A DNA stretch of 64,000 bases from Thermococcus sp. JdF3 (GTDB taxonomy: Archaea; Methanobacteriota_B; Thermococci; Thermococcales; Thermococcaceae): the NCBI RefSeq assembly GCF_012027495.1, contig NZ_SNUK01000005.1, positions 1-64,000 on the forward strand. Direction: 5' to 3'. Under the pieces are notes generated by a model. It saw nothing but the letters and a program-made list of their open reading frames with translations, did no database searches and was not told the DNA's origin. A program made the position numbers and the translations under genes. Shown piece after piece: positions 34,979 through 43,790 of the stretch (the stretch's first letter is position 1; each line of letters starts with the position of its first letter).

Positions 34979-35491
34979 CTAAGCCTCCATCCTCTCTTTT
35001 CCCATCCCATTTCTGTAATCGTAGTCTCTGAGGAGGGATTCAACGGCCCTTTCGTGGAGCCTCTCAGTCGAGCCGAGGTAGGAAAATATCGCCCTCACGG
35101 TTTCGTCCTCGGCCTTCTCGGCCAGAATCGAGTAAACCCTCTCGGCGACTTCCTCCAGCTCAAGGGCACATTTAAGAACGGCAAAAACGTCGTTCTCACT
35201 CTCGAGCTCCCTTATATCCGAGAGCTCCTCCAGCGATGGGCCGTGGACTTCTGGAATCTCCGCCCTGAACTTCTGTGTGTAGAGGGTTCTCAGCTTCTTC
35301 TCGTGTCTCCTCGCCTCCTGGCCGAGGAGTTTGAACATGTCTCCTACGGCCCCCTCGACTTCCATGCCCCTCGCCTTCTCAGCCAGCTTCTCGTAGAGCA
35401 GGGCCTTGTCACCCTCCAGGGATATCCAGTGGGCGAGAAGCTCCCTCAGCGGAAGTTCCTCAAGGAAAGACAAGCCTTCGAGATCGACCAT
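34979..35491 (-). CDS. Ferritin-like/rubrerythrin-domain protein
   Basis: 170 residues, a four-helix bundle of the COG1633 kind. Candidate iron ligands sit in LEGDKALLYEKL, GQEARRHEKKL, LELEEVAERVY and TERLHERAV; the EExxH motifs are relaxed, so diiron binding is probable but not sure. It stops next to the end of the second hydrogenase operon (convergent). A minus-strand TATA (CCGTATAAAG) lies near 35545. A second paralogue follows upstream at 35632. Confidence 0.78.
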   Translation of the reverse strand: MVDLEGLSFLEELPLRELLAHWISLEGDKALLYEKLAEKARGMEVEGAVGDMFKLLGQEARRHEKKLRTLYTQKFRAEIPEVHGPSLEELSDIRELESENDVFAVLKCALELEEVAERVYSILAEKAEDETVRAIFSYLGSTERLHERAVESLLRDYDYRNGMGKERMEA

Positions 35492-35631
35492 CCAACTCAC
35501 CCAGTAAACTATACTCGAAAGGCTTTATACGGTATTTGGCACAACCGTCTATAAAGGTCGTCTGGAAGAAAAGGACGACTGACAAAGGATTTATCAAAGG
35601 AATGGGCGTTTTCGAATCGGATTTCGAAGTT

Positions 35632-36120
35632 TTATCCCCGTCCCTTTACCAACTCCTCGTACCTTCTCCGGAGCAACTCGTAGTGTCCGCGCTCAACCTC
35701 GGCCAGTTTGGAGTAGAGCGCCTTCAGCCTCTCGTCGTCAACCTTCTCGGCGAGCAGCCTGTAGGATTCGTGGGCTATCAGCTCGCTCTCCATCGCCGCC
35801 TTCAAAACCTCCTCCAGCTGGTCGGCCCTCTCGAACTCATCGAGAACCGGAAGAACCTCAAGCGGGGGAAGGTCGCTCCTCGGAACGTCCCCGTAGGTCT
35901 CCCGGAATTGAGTCTCAAGCTCGGCGGTGTGGTTCAGCGAATCCTGCGCCAGCTTTTCAAAGGTTTTCACAAGCTCCTCACCGAGACCCAGGTCGCGGGC
36001 ACGCCTTGCGAGCTTGCGGTAAAATTCCGCCTCCTCCTTCTCACCCTCTATCCAGTACGCCAGGGCGTCCCGGTAGCTCAGCTTCGAAAGGGCCTCAACG
36101 ACCTCATGAACATCGTACAT
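35632..36120 (-). CDS. Ferritin-like/rubrerythrin-domain protein
   Basis: 162 residues from the ATG at 36120, preceded by GGGGGGAT; the frame is open further upstream. Helix motifs IEGEKEEAEFY, AQDSLNHTAELE, MESELIAHESY and EVERGHYELL are those of a rubrerythrin-like bundle without the rubredoxin part. It is a paralogue of the neighbour at 34979, and both may handle oxygen or peroxide stress in an anaerobe. Confidence 0.8.
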   Translation of the reverse strand: MYDVHEVVEALSKLSYRDALAYWIEGEKEEAEFYRKLARRARDLGLGEELVKTFEKLAQDSLNHTAELETQFRETYGDVPRSDLPPLEVLPVLDEFERADQLEEVLKAAMESELIAHESYRLLAEKVDDERLKALYSKLAEVERGHYELLRRRYEELVKGRG

Positions 36121-36167
36121 TCCAATCCCCCCGTAGGAATGGCCGCCGGGCCTAATAAGCTTTAGGT

Positions 36168-36347
36168 TCATCTAACGAGCCATATTGCGAGGAACATGAC
36201 GAGGTAAGCCATCACACTGATGACTATGTGGACCTTTATCCACACGTCCCTGCGCTTTGAAAGGAATATCATTGCCCCGCTGAGCATGGCCAGGCTCATA
36301 AGGGCAAAGGAGGCGTAACCAAGCGTGTAGTGGTCCAGGCTAACCAC
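36168..36347 (-). CDS. Small two-helix membrane protein
   Basis: 59 residues from a GTG at 36347, inside the end of the nitroreductase gene; GGTGGGTG is upstream. Two membrane segments, each with a histidine nearby (DHYTLGYASF and VHIVISVMAYL), are separated by KRRDVW. This resembles half of a haem-binding b561-like module, but two helices alone are too little to claim that. Confidence 0.6.
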   Translation of the reverse strand: MVSLDHYTLGYASFALMSLAMLSGAMIFLSKRRDVWIKVHIVISVMAYLVMFLAIWLVR

Positions 36348-37047
36348 CGGGAACACCCACCGGAAATATGTACAGCGGGACACCTTCGGTTCCTATTATC
36401 TCGGCAACCTGGTCGTCGTAGAAGGCCCCCACCGCGACGGTTCCCAGTTTCAGGGCGGTCGCCTGCAGGTAGATGTTCTGACCTATGTGCCCGGCCTCCA
36501 TGTGGACGTATCTAACTCCCCGCTCGCCGTAGTATGAGGTTGTCCTCCGATAGAATGCCACCAGGACGATGTCCACCGCCGCCCTCCCGACCCACTGCTG
36601 GTCCAGCGCGGCCTTCTGGAGGGCCCTCCTCCAGTCCCCCTTCCTCACCAGAACCAGCGTGTGGTTGAAGGGATCGTAGCGATAGATTCCAGGCTCAAGG
36701 GCCTCGACGTTCCCGACCACGACGTAAACCTCAAAGGGATAGGTTGCTCCCGCACTCGGGGCCGAGCGGTACTTCCTCGGGTCCGTTATCCCCTGCGCCG
36801 CCCACAGGAGCTGGGAGAGCTGCTCAAGGGCCAAAGGCTCGTTCCTGTACGAGCGAATGCTCCTCCGCCTTGCTATCGCTTCCTCAACGCTCATCTCTCC
36901 GGTCAGTCTCGGTTCGGGAAGAACTACAACCTCACCGGAGATTCTCTCACCCCCCTCACGCCAGGTAACGTAGGGCTTAACGAAAAGGAGGGCGGAGGAA
37001 ACCACGACCAGGGCGATAACCAGGTACGAAACTCGCTTGATGTTCAT
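36340..37047 (-). CDS. Membrane-anchored SagB-type nitroreductase
   Basis: 235 residues: an N-terminal membrane helix (residues 7-23), then a nitroreductase-fold flavoprotein domain with the SagB/ThcOx signature RRSIRSYRNEPL and SAPSAGATYPFEVYVV and the C-terminal EAGHIGQNIYLQATAL. SagB enzymes oxidise azolines in peptide maturation, but many archaeal members stand alone and have unknown substrates. No cyclodehydratase is nearby. It overlaps the small two-helix membrane protein, which could be its redox partner (inference). Confidence 0.85.
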   Translation of the reverse strand: MNIKRVSYLVIALVVVSSALLFVKPYVTWREGGERISGEVVVLPEPRLTGEMSVEEAIARRRSIRSYRNEPLALEQLSQLLWAAQGITDPRKYRSAPSAGATYPFEVYVVVGNVEALEPGIYRYDPFNHTLVLVRKGDWRRALQKAALDQQWVGRAAVDIVLVAFYRRTTSYYGERGVRYVHMEAGHIGQNIYLQATALKLGTVAVGAFYDDQVAEIIGTEGVPLYIFPVGVPGG

Positions 37048-37080
37048 GTTTATGAATTCGGCTTCATCCTATTTTAGGCT

Positions 37081-37566
37081 TCACCCGACCACATCAAAGC
37101 GGAGCATCTCGCCCCGCCCGACCAGCCCGATTCCCGCCTTCTTTCCAAGAACCTCAACCACAAGCGTGTAGTCCGGATCGCCAAGGTTGACTTTTAGACC
37201 GAAGCGCTCGACCACGAGCGAACCGAGGCCAATCTCAAGCTCCCTCCCTGAGAGCCTCCTGTTTCCCCGGACCCTGGCGCGCACCGCGAAGGTACCCCCT
37301 ATTCCCCCCGCCAGCTCAAGGACGGCCTTCTCTATCTCCTCCTTCCTCGCTGGCACGATTAAGTCCAGGGGAACTACCCTCTGTATCGCCTGAGTTTCGA
37401 AGTTCCTCAACCATTCCAGGGCTTCCCTCTTCGGCAGGGGCGTTTCGGCCAGGAGAACCCCCCGCCAGTCCGTTCCCCTAACCCGGACCTTTTCCAGCGC
37501 CCATTCCAGTTCCAGTATGACATCCCCCTCGCGTCCCTGCGGTGCCGTAACGAGAAGAATCGTCAT
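37081..37566 (-). CDS. THUMP domain RNA-binding protein
   Basis: 161 residues of the COG1818 type. An N-terminal ferredoxin-like part is followed by the THUMP core, with FAVRARVRGNRRLSGRELE and VNLGDPDYTLVVEVLGKKAGI. THUMP domains bind the acceptor stem of tRNA. Without a catalytic domain it probably helps another tRNA-modifying enzyme. Confidence 0.85.
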   Translation of the reverse strand: MTILLVTAPQGREGDVILELEWALEKVRVRGTDWRGVLLAETPLPKREALEWLRNFETQAIQRVVPLDLIVPARKEEIEKAVLELAGGIGGTFAVRARVRGNRRLSGRELEIGLGSLVVERFGLKVNLGDPDYTLVVEVLGKKAGIGLVGRGEMLRFDVVG

Positions 37567-37587
37567 CTCCGCTCACCGATGGACAGG

Positions 37588-37596
37588 TTTTTATAT
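37588..37596 (+). promoter_or_regulatory. TATA box for AAA ATPase gene
   Basis: TTTTTATAT about 32 bases before the ATG at 37628, with GGTGAG as ribosome binding site. Confidence 0.55.
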
Positions 37597-37627
37597 TTCA
37601 CGTTCCTAAACTATGCGGTGAGTTAAA

Positions 37628-38833
37628 ATGGAAGCCGGTGGCCTTAAGCTTTATCCCTACCAGTCATACGAGGTTTACGGTCTTTCTCGGAACCCATTTG
37701 AGCAGCTCGCGAGTGAGGGAATAGCGGACGTCGAGAGCATACACGTCTATCAGGAGGTAGACATGCGCCTCCAGATGATAATCTCCGAGGTCATAGGAAA
37801 CAAGAGCTCGATAGCCATGAGCATCGTCGGCCCCCTCGGGATGGGCAAGACCCAGAGGCTCAAAACCATAGCCAAGGCCATAGAGGAGAACAAGGGAAAG
37901 GCCATATACGTCAAGGTGGACACCAACGACATCCTCAAGCTCACGCGCGACATCTTCTACGCCCTCAAGCCGCCGAAGAGCAGGACTAACATATTCCTCG
38001 AGAACCTCTCAAGGAAGCTCGGATTCATAGACAGGCTCGAGAAGATGCTGAGCGACAGGGACGAGTACAAGAGCAGGGACATAGCCGAGCTTCTGACCGA
38101 GCAGATGGGCAAATACCCCTACTGCGCCCTCCTCCTCGACGAGCTTGAGAACATGGGGAGCGCGAGCGAGAGGGAGAAGATACAGTTCTTCGAGATGCTC
38201 AGACACTTCATCAGCAACATGCCCAAGGGCTGTGTGGTCGCCTTCGCCTGCGTTCCCGAGGCCTACGAGGAGTACACCAAGATATTCCCGGCGTTCTTCA
38301 TGCGCCTCCACTACGAGTTCAAGCTCCGCCCGATGAGCATAGACGAGGCCTACGAGCTGGTGAAGAAGAGGCTCAACAAGGTGAGGATAAGGGACACCGA
38401 TGACCCGATTTACCCCTTCACGGAGGAGGCCATAAAGCTCATACACCAGCTCGGAAAGGGAAACCCGAGGCAGATCCTGAGGCTCCTTCACTACGTCCTC
38501 AGCGAGGCCTCCAAGCACAAGTTCGACCCCATAGACGACTACGTGGTGACCACCATACTCGAGGAGCCGAAGAGCCTCGAGGAGTACCTCACGAGGATTC
38601 CGAAGGAGTACAAGGATCTGGTGGAGGCGATAGTCTTCGAGTTCAATGGAGGACCGGTTAGCTACATTCAGGTGGCCAAGGCCGTCAAGAGGCCAGGAAT
38701 ACAGGTCTACGACCAGCTCAACGAGCTCATAAGGCTCGGCTTCCTGGTGGGTGACCCCAAGGGCAACTACAAGGTTCCGGAGTACGTGAGGAAGTTCCTT
38801 GAAGAGGGAGAGGCCGAACGAGAGAAGGAGTGA
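37628..38833 (+). CDS. Archaeal AAA+ ATPase with C-terminal winged helix
   Basis: 401 residues. Walker A GPLGMGKTQ near residue 67, Walker B CALLLDELENM near 160, and a sensor-like region GKGNPRQILRLLHY near 278. A winged-helix segment is at residues 330-385 (GGPVSYIQVAKAVKRPGIQVYDQLNELI). The layout is that of Orc1/Cdc6-like and related STAND ATPases, though it is not a canonical replication initiator. Function unknown; probably DNA-linked. Confidence 0.8.
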   Translation: MEAGGLKLYPYQSYEVYGLSRNPFEQLASEGIADVESIHVYQEVDMRLQMIISEVIGNKSSIAMSIVGPLGMGKTQRLKTIAKAIEENKGKAIYVKVDTNDILKLTRDIFYALKPPKSRTNIFLENLSRKLGFIDRLEKMLSDRDEYKSRDIAELLTEQMGKYPYCALLLDELENMGSASEREKIQFFEMLRHFISNMPKGCVVAFACVPEAYEEYTKIFPAFFMRLHYEFKLRPMSIDEAYELVKKRLNKVRIRDTDDPIYPFTEEAIKLIHQLGKGNPRQILRLLHYVLSEASKHKFDPIDDYVVTTILEEPKSLEEYLTRIPKEYKDLVEAIVFEFNGGPVSYIQVAKAVKRPGIQVYDQLNELIRLGFLVGDPKGNYKVPEYVRKFLEEGEAEREKE

Positions 38834-38839
38834 TGCACG

Positions 38840-39373
38840 ATGCCGAATTACGACACCCACGTGCTCAGCGGGATTATCAGCTACCCAATAGCAGTCCTGA
38901 TGGGTGAGTTGCTCAGGGTTTACGCCAAGCTACCCATCGAACTCACGACGATAGCCCTCGTTCTCGGCTATGCATTCTACGTCCTTGGAAGTGATTTGCC
39001 GGACATGGACCATCCGGACGCGCTGATACACCGCGGAACCAAGCCCATAGTGAGCGTCGCTGTTGGAAGCGCAGTCTTCATCTGGATGGAGGGTTGGATG
39101 AACCTGAACCCGAGCTGGCTGAACCCGGTTGCCGCCTGGGTTGCAGGCGCCCTCGGCGGTCTGGTCTCGTGGTACCTTTTCACGTGGCTCATGCCAAAGC
39201 ACAGGGGAATAGTCCACTCACTACTCTTCGCAGGAATTTACGGACTGCTCGCTTTCCTGCTCGTCGAGTACGGCCTCAAGATGTCAACAGGAGAGGGACT
39301 CTTCGTCGGTATGAGCGCGTTCCTCGGCTACACCCTTCACCTTCTCCTCGACGGGGAGCTATCACTGCTGTAG
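38840..39373 (+). CDS. Membrane-bound metal-dependent hydrolase-like protein (DUF457)
   Basis: 177 residues, four to five helices. Conserved metal ligands of the YdjM/DUF457 family are visible: His7 in YDTHVLSG, GSDLPDMDHPDALIHRGTKP, KHRGIVHSLLF and HLLLDG near the end. The family is named for this motif, but substrates are unknown. It starts six bases after the AAA ATPase gene, so the two are probably co-transcribed. Confidence 0.83.
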   Translation: MPNYDTHVLSGIISYPIAVLMGELLRVYAKLPIELTTIALVLGYAFYVLGSDLPDMDHPDALIHRGTKPIVSVAVGSAVFIWMEGWMNLNPSWLNPVAAWVAGALGGLVSWYLFTWLMPKHRGIVHSLLFAGIYGLLAFLLVEYGLKMSTGEGLFVGMSAFLGYTLHLLLDGELSLL

Positions 39374-39418
39374 AGAAACTCTTTTATTTTCCAACTTCGT
39401 ATTTGCCCCGGTGGTTAC

Positions 39419-40264
39419 ATGGAAGGCGGCGGGACCCTGTTTATCGTCTTCATATTCATCATGCTGGGCATCATACTGATGGACATGGAGAGGGAAGCGA
39501 AGGCGAGGAAAAAGTGCACGGAACTGGCCTCCTCGATGAGGATCGACGGGAGAACCCTCGTACTCCCCGAGAAAACCAGGCTCCTGAGGGGAACCCTGCG
39601 GATAAGGGGCGAATGGATCGGGGCAAAGCACAGACACTACTCCGTGCAGAGAGAACTTAGAACCTCAGGGGAGTTCACCTCGGACAGGATAGAACTGGAG
39701 CCGGAGGGGTTCTTCGTCTTCATAGGTGAAAACGACGATACCCGGGTTGAGCTCCCGGTTTACGTTATCGCGGAGGGGAGGTTCAGGGACGCCCTGATAT
39801 CCCCAGTGCTGCCCACGTACAGAATCGAGGCAGTGGAGAACTCCCTGGGAACGTCCCACAACGACGAGTACGCCCACCTGCGGCTGGAGACAGGGAGGGG
39901 AATGATCTCGGGGAGGCTCTACACCAGCGTCGCGAAGTGCAGGGGAGCCAGGGTGGAGCTGATCCACCCCGAATCGAAGGGGAAGGAGAAGCTCGTGGAG
40001 GTCCAGGGGAGCGGGGAAAAAGATTTTGAGAGAAGGTTCTGGGAAAAGCCCCTGATACTAGTGATGGACAGGAACGTCAGCGATCCGCGGAAGCTCCGGG
40101 AGGCCTTCGGAGCGCGGAGGGTTCTGGAGGGACACGGAAAATACGAGGTTCTGCTCACGATGGACATCCCCCTAAAGCAGGACGAACACGCGGGGACGGA
40201 ACTCCTGATCGAACCCGCGGAAGGGTTCCCCGAGGGCAGTCCGGAAATTAACGTCGTGGTATGA
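39419..40264 (+). CDS. Hypothetical membrane-anchored protein
   Basis: 281 residues. One membrane helix (residues 7-21) is followed by a cytoplasmic or external domain rich in beta strands and charges; the pattern of an N-terminal helix followed by a SHOCT- or GIDE-like domain is vague at best. I do not recognise it. GGTGGTTAC precedes the ATG. Confidence 0.65.
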   Translation: MEGGGTLFIVFIFIMLGIILMDMEREAKARKKCTELASSMRIDGRTLVLPEKTRLLRGTLRIRGEWIGAKHRHYSVQRELRTSGEFTSDRIELEPEGFFVFIGENDDTRVELPVYVIAEGRFRDALISPVLPTYRIEAVENSLGTSHNDEYAHLRLETGRGMISGRLYTSVAKCRGARVELIHPESKGKEKLVEVQGSGEKDFERRFWEKPLILVMDRNVSDPRKLREAFGARRVLEGHGKYEVLLTMDIPLKQDEHAGTELLIEPAEGFPEGSPEINVVV

Positions 40265-40288
40265 ATACCCACCACTGGGCAATAATGC

Positions 40289-40298
40289 TTTTAAATAG
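40289..40298 (+). promoter_or_regulatory. TATA box for thioredoxin reductase gene
   Basis: CTTTTAAATAG about 35 bases ahead of the ATG at 40330. Confidence 0.55.
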
Positions 40299-40329
40299 TC
40301 CACGTTAGGAAAGTCCGGAGGTGGGAGAG

Positions 40330-41322
40330 ATGTTCAGTCTGGGAGGATTCTCACGCGGGGGAGAGTACGAGAACAAGACCTGGGACGTGCTCATCATAGG
40401 CGCCGGACCGGCAGGATTCACGGCTGCCATATACGCGGCGCGCTTCGGCCTTGAGACGCTGATACTCAGCAAGGACCTCGGGGGAAACATGGCGCTGACC
40501 GATATGATAGAGAACTACCCGGGATTCCCCGAGGGGATCAGCGGTTCCGAACTGACAAACAGGATGCACGAGCAGGTCAAGAAGCTCGGGGTGGACATCG
40601 TCTTTGACGAGGTCGCGCGCATAGACCCGACGGAGTGTGCCTACTATGAGGGCCCGTGCAAGTTCGCGGTGAAGACAAAGAACGGCAAGGAGTACAAGGC
40701 GAAAACGATAATAATAACCGTCGGCGCCGCACCGAGGAAGCTCCACGTCCCTGGCGAGGAGGAATTCACAGGAAGGGGCGTTTCCTACTGCGCCACCTGC
40801 GACGGCCCGCTCTTCAAGGGCAAGAAGGTCATCGTTGTCGGCGGGGGCAACACGGCACTTCAGGAGGCGCTCTATCTGAAGAGCATCGGCGTCGATGTAA
40901 CGCTCGTTCACAGGCGCGACAAGTTCAGGGCCGACAAGATACTGCAGGACAGGTTCAAGGAGAGCGGCATTCCGGCGATACTCAACACCGTCGTGACGGA
41001 GATCAAAGGAAACGGCAAGGTCGAGGCGGTCAAGCTGAAGAACCGCGTCACCGGCGAGGAGACCGAGATGGCAGTTGATGGAGTCTTCATCTTCATCGGC
41101 TACGAGCCCAAAACGGATTTCGTCAAGCACCTCGGCATAACCGACGAGTACGGCTACATCCCTGTGGACATGCACATGCGCACGAAGATGAAGGGAATCT
41201 TCGCGGCGGGGGACATAACCAACGTCTTCAAGCAGATCGCCGTTGCCGTCGGTCAGGGTGCGATAGCGGCCAACTCGGCTAAGGAGCTCATCGACGAGTG
41301 GAACTCAAAGGTCGTGGAGTGA
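40330..41322 (+). CDS. trxB: Thioredoxin reductase (TrxB/protein disulfide oxidoreductase reductase)
   Basis: 330 residues; start at 40330 after GGAGGTGGGAGAG. FAD motif GAGPAGFTAAIYAAR, redox-active CATC in VSYCATCDGPLF, pyridine nucleotide motif VVGGGNTALQEALYL and the C-terminal FAAGDITNVFKQIAVAVGQG. It transfers NAD(P)H electrons to thioredoxin or to the Thermococcales protein disulfide oxidoreductase. Also involved in sulfur redox sensing through SurR in relatives. Confidence 0.95.
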   Translation: MFSLGGFSRGGEYENKTWDVLIIGAGPAGFTAAIYAARFGLETLILSKDLGGNMALTDMIENYPGFPEGISGSELTNRMHEQVKKLGVDIVFDEVARIDPTECAYYEGPCKFAVKTKNGKEYKAKTIIITVGAAPRKLHVPGEEEFTGRGVSYCATCDGPLFKGKKVIVVGGGNTALQEALYLKSIGVDVTLVHRRDKFRADKILQDRFKESGIPAILNTVVTEIKGNGKVEAVKLKNRVTGEETEMAVDGVFIFIGYEPKTDFVKHLGITDEYGYIPVDMHMRTKMKGIFAAGDITNVFKQIAVAVGQGAIAANSAKELIDEWNSKVVE

Positions 41323-41422
41323 TTTTCCACAGCCCCTCGTTCTTTTCTCCCGGTATTTTTCGGATTTCCGTTTTGGGAATCGAGGTATTTCCCGATTCTC
41401 CCGAAGATTTTTCGGTCAAAAA

Positions 41423-41438
41423 TGTTCATCGATGAACA
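41423..41438. promoter_or_regulatory. Perfect 16-bp palindrome before aminotransferase promoter
   Basis: TGTTCATCGATGAACA reads the same on both strands and lies three bases upstream of the TATA box at 41442-41451. It is a good operator candidate for a dimeric regulator such as an Lrp-type protein. The preceding 41323-41422 stretch holds only T-rich terminator-like sequence. Confidence 0.55.
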
Positions 41439-41441
41439 CAG

Positions 41442-41451
41442 ACTTATATAG
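41442..41451 (+). promoter_or_regulatory. TATA box for aminotransferase gene
   Basis: ACTTATATAG, 31-40 bases before the proposed ATG at 41482. Confidence 0.6.
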
Positions 41452-41481
41452 GAGAACCCCTATCTCACACCGGTGATGCAC

Positions 41482-42819
41482 ATGGTGGTCAGGCCGAACG
41501 TTAAGGAACTCCCCGGACCCAAGGGCAAGGAAGTTATCGAAAAGAACTTTGAAGCCCTCGCAGTTACCACCCAGGACCCGGAGACCCTCCCGATAGTCAT
41601 CGACCACGGTGACGGCATACTCGTCTACGACGTCGATGGAAACACCTTCTACGACTTCGGAAGCGGCGTCGGCGTGCTGAACGTCGGCCACGCCCACCCG
41701 AGGGTCGTGGAGGCCGTTAAGAGGCAGGCCGAGAAGTTCACCCACTTCGCGCTGAACGACTTCTTCTACGAGAACGCGGTCGTTCTTGCCCAGAAGCTGG
41801 CGGAGCTCAGCCCCGGCGACTTCCCGAAGAAGGTCGTCTACCAGAACAGCGGTGCCGAGGCAAACGAGGCCATGATGAAGCTCGTCAAGTACGGCACCGG
41901 CAGGAAGAGGTTCATCGCCTTCTACCACGCCTTCCACGGAAGGAGCCAGGCCGTTCTCTCACTTACCGCCAGCAAGTGGGTTCAGCAGGACAGGTTCTTC
42001 CCAACCATGCCGGGCGTTGAGCACATACCCTACCCGAACCCCTACAGGAACCCCTGGCACATAGACGGTTACGCCGAGCCGGACGAGCTCGTTAACAGGG
42101 TCATAGAGTTCATCGAGGAGTACGTCTTCCGCCACGTCCCGCCCCACGAGGTTGGAGCCATAGTCTTCGAGCCGATACAGGGTGAGGGCGGCTACGTCGT
42201 TCCGCCGAAGAACTTCTTCAAGGAGCTGAAGAAGCTCGCCGACAACTACGGCATACTCCTCGCCGACGACGAGGTTCAGATGGGCGTCGGAAGGACCGGA
42301 AAGTTCTGGGCCATCGAGCACTTCGACGTTGCACCCGACACCATCCAGTTCGGTAAGGCCATAGGCGGCGGAATCCCGCTCGCCGGTGTCGTTCACAGGG
42401 CGGATATAGCGTTCGACAAGCCGGGCAGGCACGCCTCCACCTTCGGCGGCAACCCGGTGGCAATAGCGGCCGGTATAGAGGTCGTCGAGATAGTCAAGGA
42501 GCTCCTCCCGCACGTCCAGGAGGTCGGCGACTACCTCCACAAGCGCCTCGAAGAGCTTCTCGAGAAGTACGAGGTCATCGGCGACGCTCGCGGTCTCGGT
42601 CTCGCCCAGGCGGTCGAGATCGTCAAGAGCAAGGACACCAAGGAGAAGAACCCCAAGCTCAGGGATGCCATCGTCAAGGAAGCCGTCAAGCGCGGGCTCA
42701 TCCTCCTCGGATGCGGTGACAACAGCATAAGGTTCATACCGCCGCTGACCATCAAGAAGGAGGAAATCGACGTCGCCATGGAGATATTCGAGGAGAGCCT
42801 CAAGGCCGCTCTCCAGTGA
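41482..42819 (+). CDS. Class III aminotransferase or amino acid racemase (ornithine aminotransferase-like)
   Basis: 445 residues. PLP enzyme of fold type [56 protein letters not shown] and the Schiff-base lysine in [13 protein letters not shown]. Thermococcales paralogues of this group have been characterised as ornithine aminotransferase and as broad-specificity amino acid racemases, and sequence alone does not separate them here. GGTGATGCAC precedes the chosen ATG; GTG 41473 and ATG 41476 are alternatives. Confidence 0.88.
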   Translation: MVVRPNVKELPGPKGKEVIEKNFEALAVTTQDPETLPIVIDHGDGILVYDVDGNTFYDFGSGVGVLNVGHAHPRVVEAVKRQAEKFTHFALNDFFYENAVVLAQKLAELSPGDFPKKVVYQNSGAEANEAMMKLVKYGTGRKRFIAFYHAFHGRSQAVLSLTASKWVQQDRFFPTMPGVEHIPYPNPYRNPWHIDGYAEPDELVNRVIEFIEEYVFRHVPPHEVGAIVFEPIQGEGGYVVPPKNFFKELKKLADNYGILLADDEVQMGVGRTGKFWAIEHFDVAPDTIQFGKAIGGGIPLAGVVHRADIAFDKPGRHASTFGGNPVAIAAGIEVVEIVKELLPHVQEVGDYLHKRLEELLEKYEVIGDARGLGLAQAVEIVKSKDTKEKNPKLRDAIVKEAVKRGLILLGCGDNSIRFIPPLTIKKEEIDVAMEIFEESLKAALQ

Positions 42820-42865
42820 TTTCTCCCTTTTCTTATCCGTTTACTTGAGTGGTAATCCCGAAAAG

Positions 42866-42890
42866 TCAAGTTTTTAAAGTTATAACTTGA
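42866..42890. promoter_or_regulatory. Inverted repeat spanning the TATA box of the ECF gene
   Basis: TCAAGTT and AACTTGA (7-base arms) enclose an 11-base A/T-rich centre that includes the TTTAAAG TATA element of the downstream transporter gene. A repressor bound here would block TBP directly. Confidence 0.5.
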
Positions 42891-42909
42891 GATACCCCCG
42901 GTGGTGAAC

Positions 42910-43509
42910 ATGACTGAGCTGACCGAGATTCTCAAACCGTACGGACCATACGTCCTCGCCACAGTCACCCTGCTCTACGTCGCGTACCTATTCATGAACA
43001 GGAAGAAGTTCAGGAGCGCGAGCGTTCTTGCCCTCTCCGCCGTGATGGCCGCGGTGGTGGGCGTCACCACGGCGTTCATAACGATAGCCACCCCCGCGAC
43101 CGGCGGCTACCTCAACTTCGGCGACACCATGGTCATGTTCTCGGCAATGGCCTTTGGCCCCGTTATCGGCGTCTTCGCCGGCGGCGTCGGCTCGGCCCTC
43201 GGCGACATAATAGCGGGCTATCCCGGATGGGCACCGATAACCCTCGTCGTCAAGGGGCTTGAGGGCCTTGCCATCGGCTACATCGCCAGAAGAAGCGACA
43301 ACGTCTCGACGCTGGTGATAGCGGGCCTGATAGGCGGAATAATAATGGTCTCAGGATACTTTGCCTTCGAGGCCTACATGTACGGTATCCCCGCGGCCGC
43401 CACCGAGGTGCCCGTCAACATAGTACAGGCCGTCACCGGCGTCCTAGTAGGCACGCTTCTGGCCCAGGCGATAAAGAAGAGATACCCGGAGATAGAGGAC
43501 CTCCTCTAA
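42910..43509 (+). CDS. ECF transporter S component (vitamin uptake)
   Basis: 199 residues, five to six helices. The family core is FGDTMVMFSAMAFGPVIG, then GGVGSALGDIIAGYPGWAP and LVVKGLEGLAIGYIA, as in the ECF-type riboflavin/COG4720 substrate-binding proteins. It captures a vitamin and shares the energising A and T subunits, none of which is encoded in the window. The ATG at 42910 follows GGTGGTGAAC. The stop converges on the encapsulin-like gene. Confidence 0.85.
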   Translation: MTELTEILKPYGPYVLATVTLLYVAYLFMNRKKFRSASVLALSAVMAAVVGVTTAFITIATPATGGYLNFGDTMVMFSAMAFGPVIGVFAGGVGSALGDIIAGYPGWAPITLVVKGLEGLAIGYIARRSDNVSTLVIAGLIGGIIMVSGYFAFEAYMYGIPAAATEVPVNIVQAVTGVLVGTLLAQAIKKRYPEIEDLL

Positions 43510-43790
43510 ACCTCCAGTTTCCTTATTTCTTCCCACATCTCGTTCTCGACGAGCAGGGGCTCGACCGATATCCTCCTTGAGGCGCGCTTCACCTGGCCGA
43601 GGTAGCTGGAGTCGGCGACCACCGCGTCGTAGCCCAGTTCATCTATCCTGTATATCTTGAACCTGCACTCGCGCAGCTGCTCAACGGCGTACTCGATGAA
43701 GTTGGGCCCAACCAGCAGGATATCGGGCTCTAGGCCCTCCTCACGGAGCTCCCGGATGGCCTTGTTCAGGAGGTCGTGTATCTCCTTCAT
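43506..43790 (-). CDS. A-domain (family 4, DUF1884-type) encapsulin shell protein
   Basis: 94 residues with the arrangement of DUF1884 proteins: a leading helix, then [19 protein letters not shown], a strand KIYRI, and [22 protein letters not shown]. This is the isolated A-domain of the HK97 phage capsid fold, known from a Pyrococcus structure. Published surveys of encapsulins report such proteins beside deoxyribose-phosphate aldolase, sulfhydrogenase or GAPDH genes. Here it overlaps deoC by ATGA, the expected arrangement. I infer that it assembles with or around DeoC. Confidence 0.75.
   Translation of the reverse strand: MKEIHDLLNKAIRELREEGLEPDILLVGPNFIEYAVEQLRECRFKIYRIDELGYDAVVADSSYLGQVKRASRRISVEPLLVENEMWEEIRKLEV

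Noticed and set aside
35545-35590. Possible small RNA or hairpin (GTCGTC...GACGAC)
   Set aside because: The stem is only six bases, no promoter and terminator frame it, and it lies in a short promoter gap.
36340-37047. SagB-like gene as part of an azole peptide (TOMM) cluster
   Set aside because: No YcaO cyclodehydratase, E1-like partner or precursor peptide lies within several kilobases; the MoeB at 58.7 kb belongs to cofactor synthesis.
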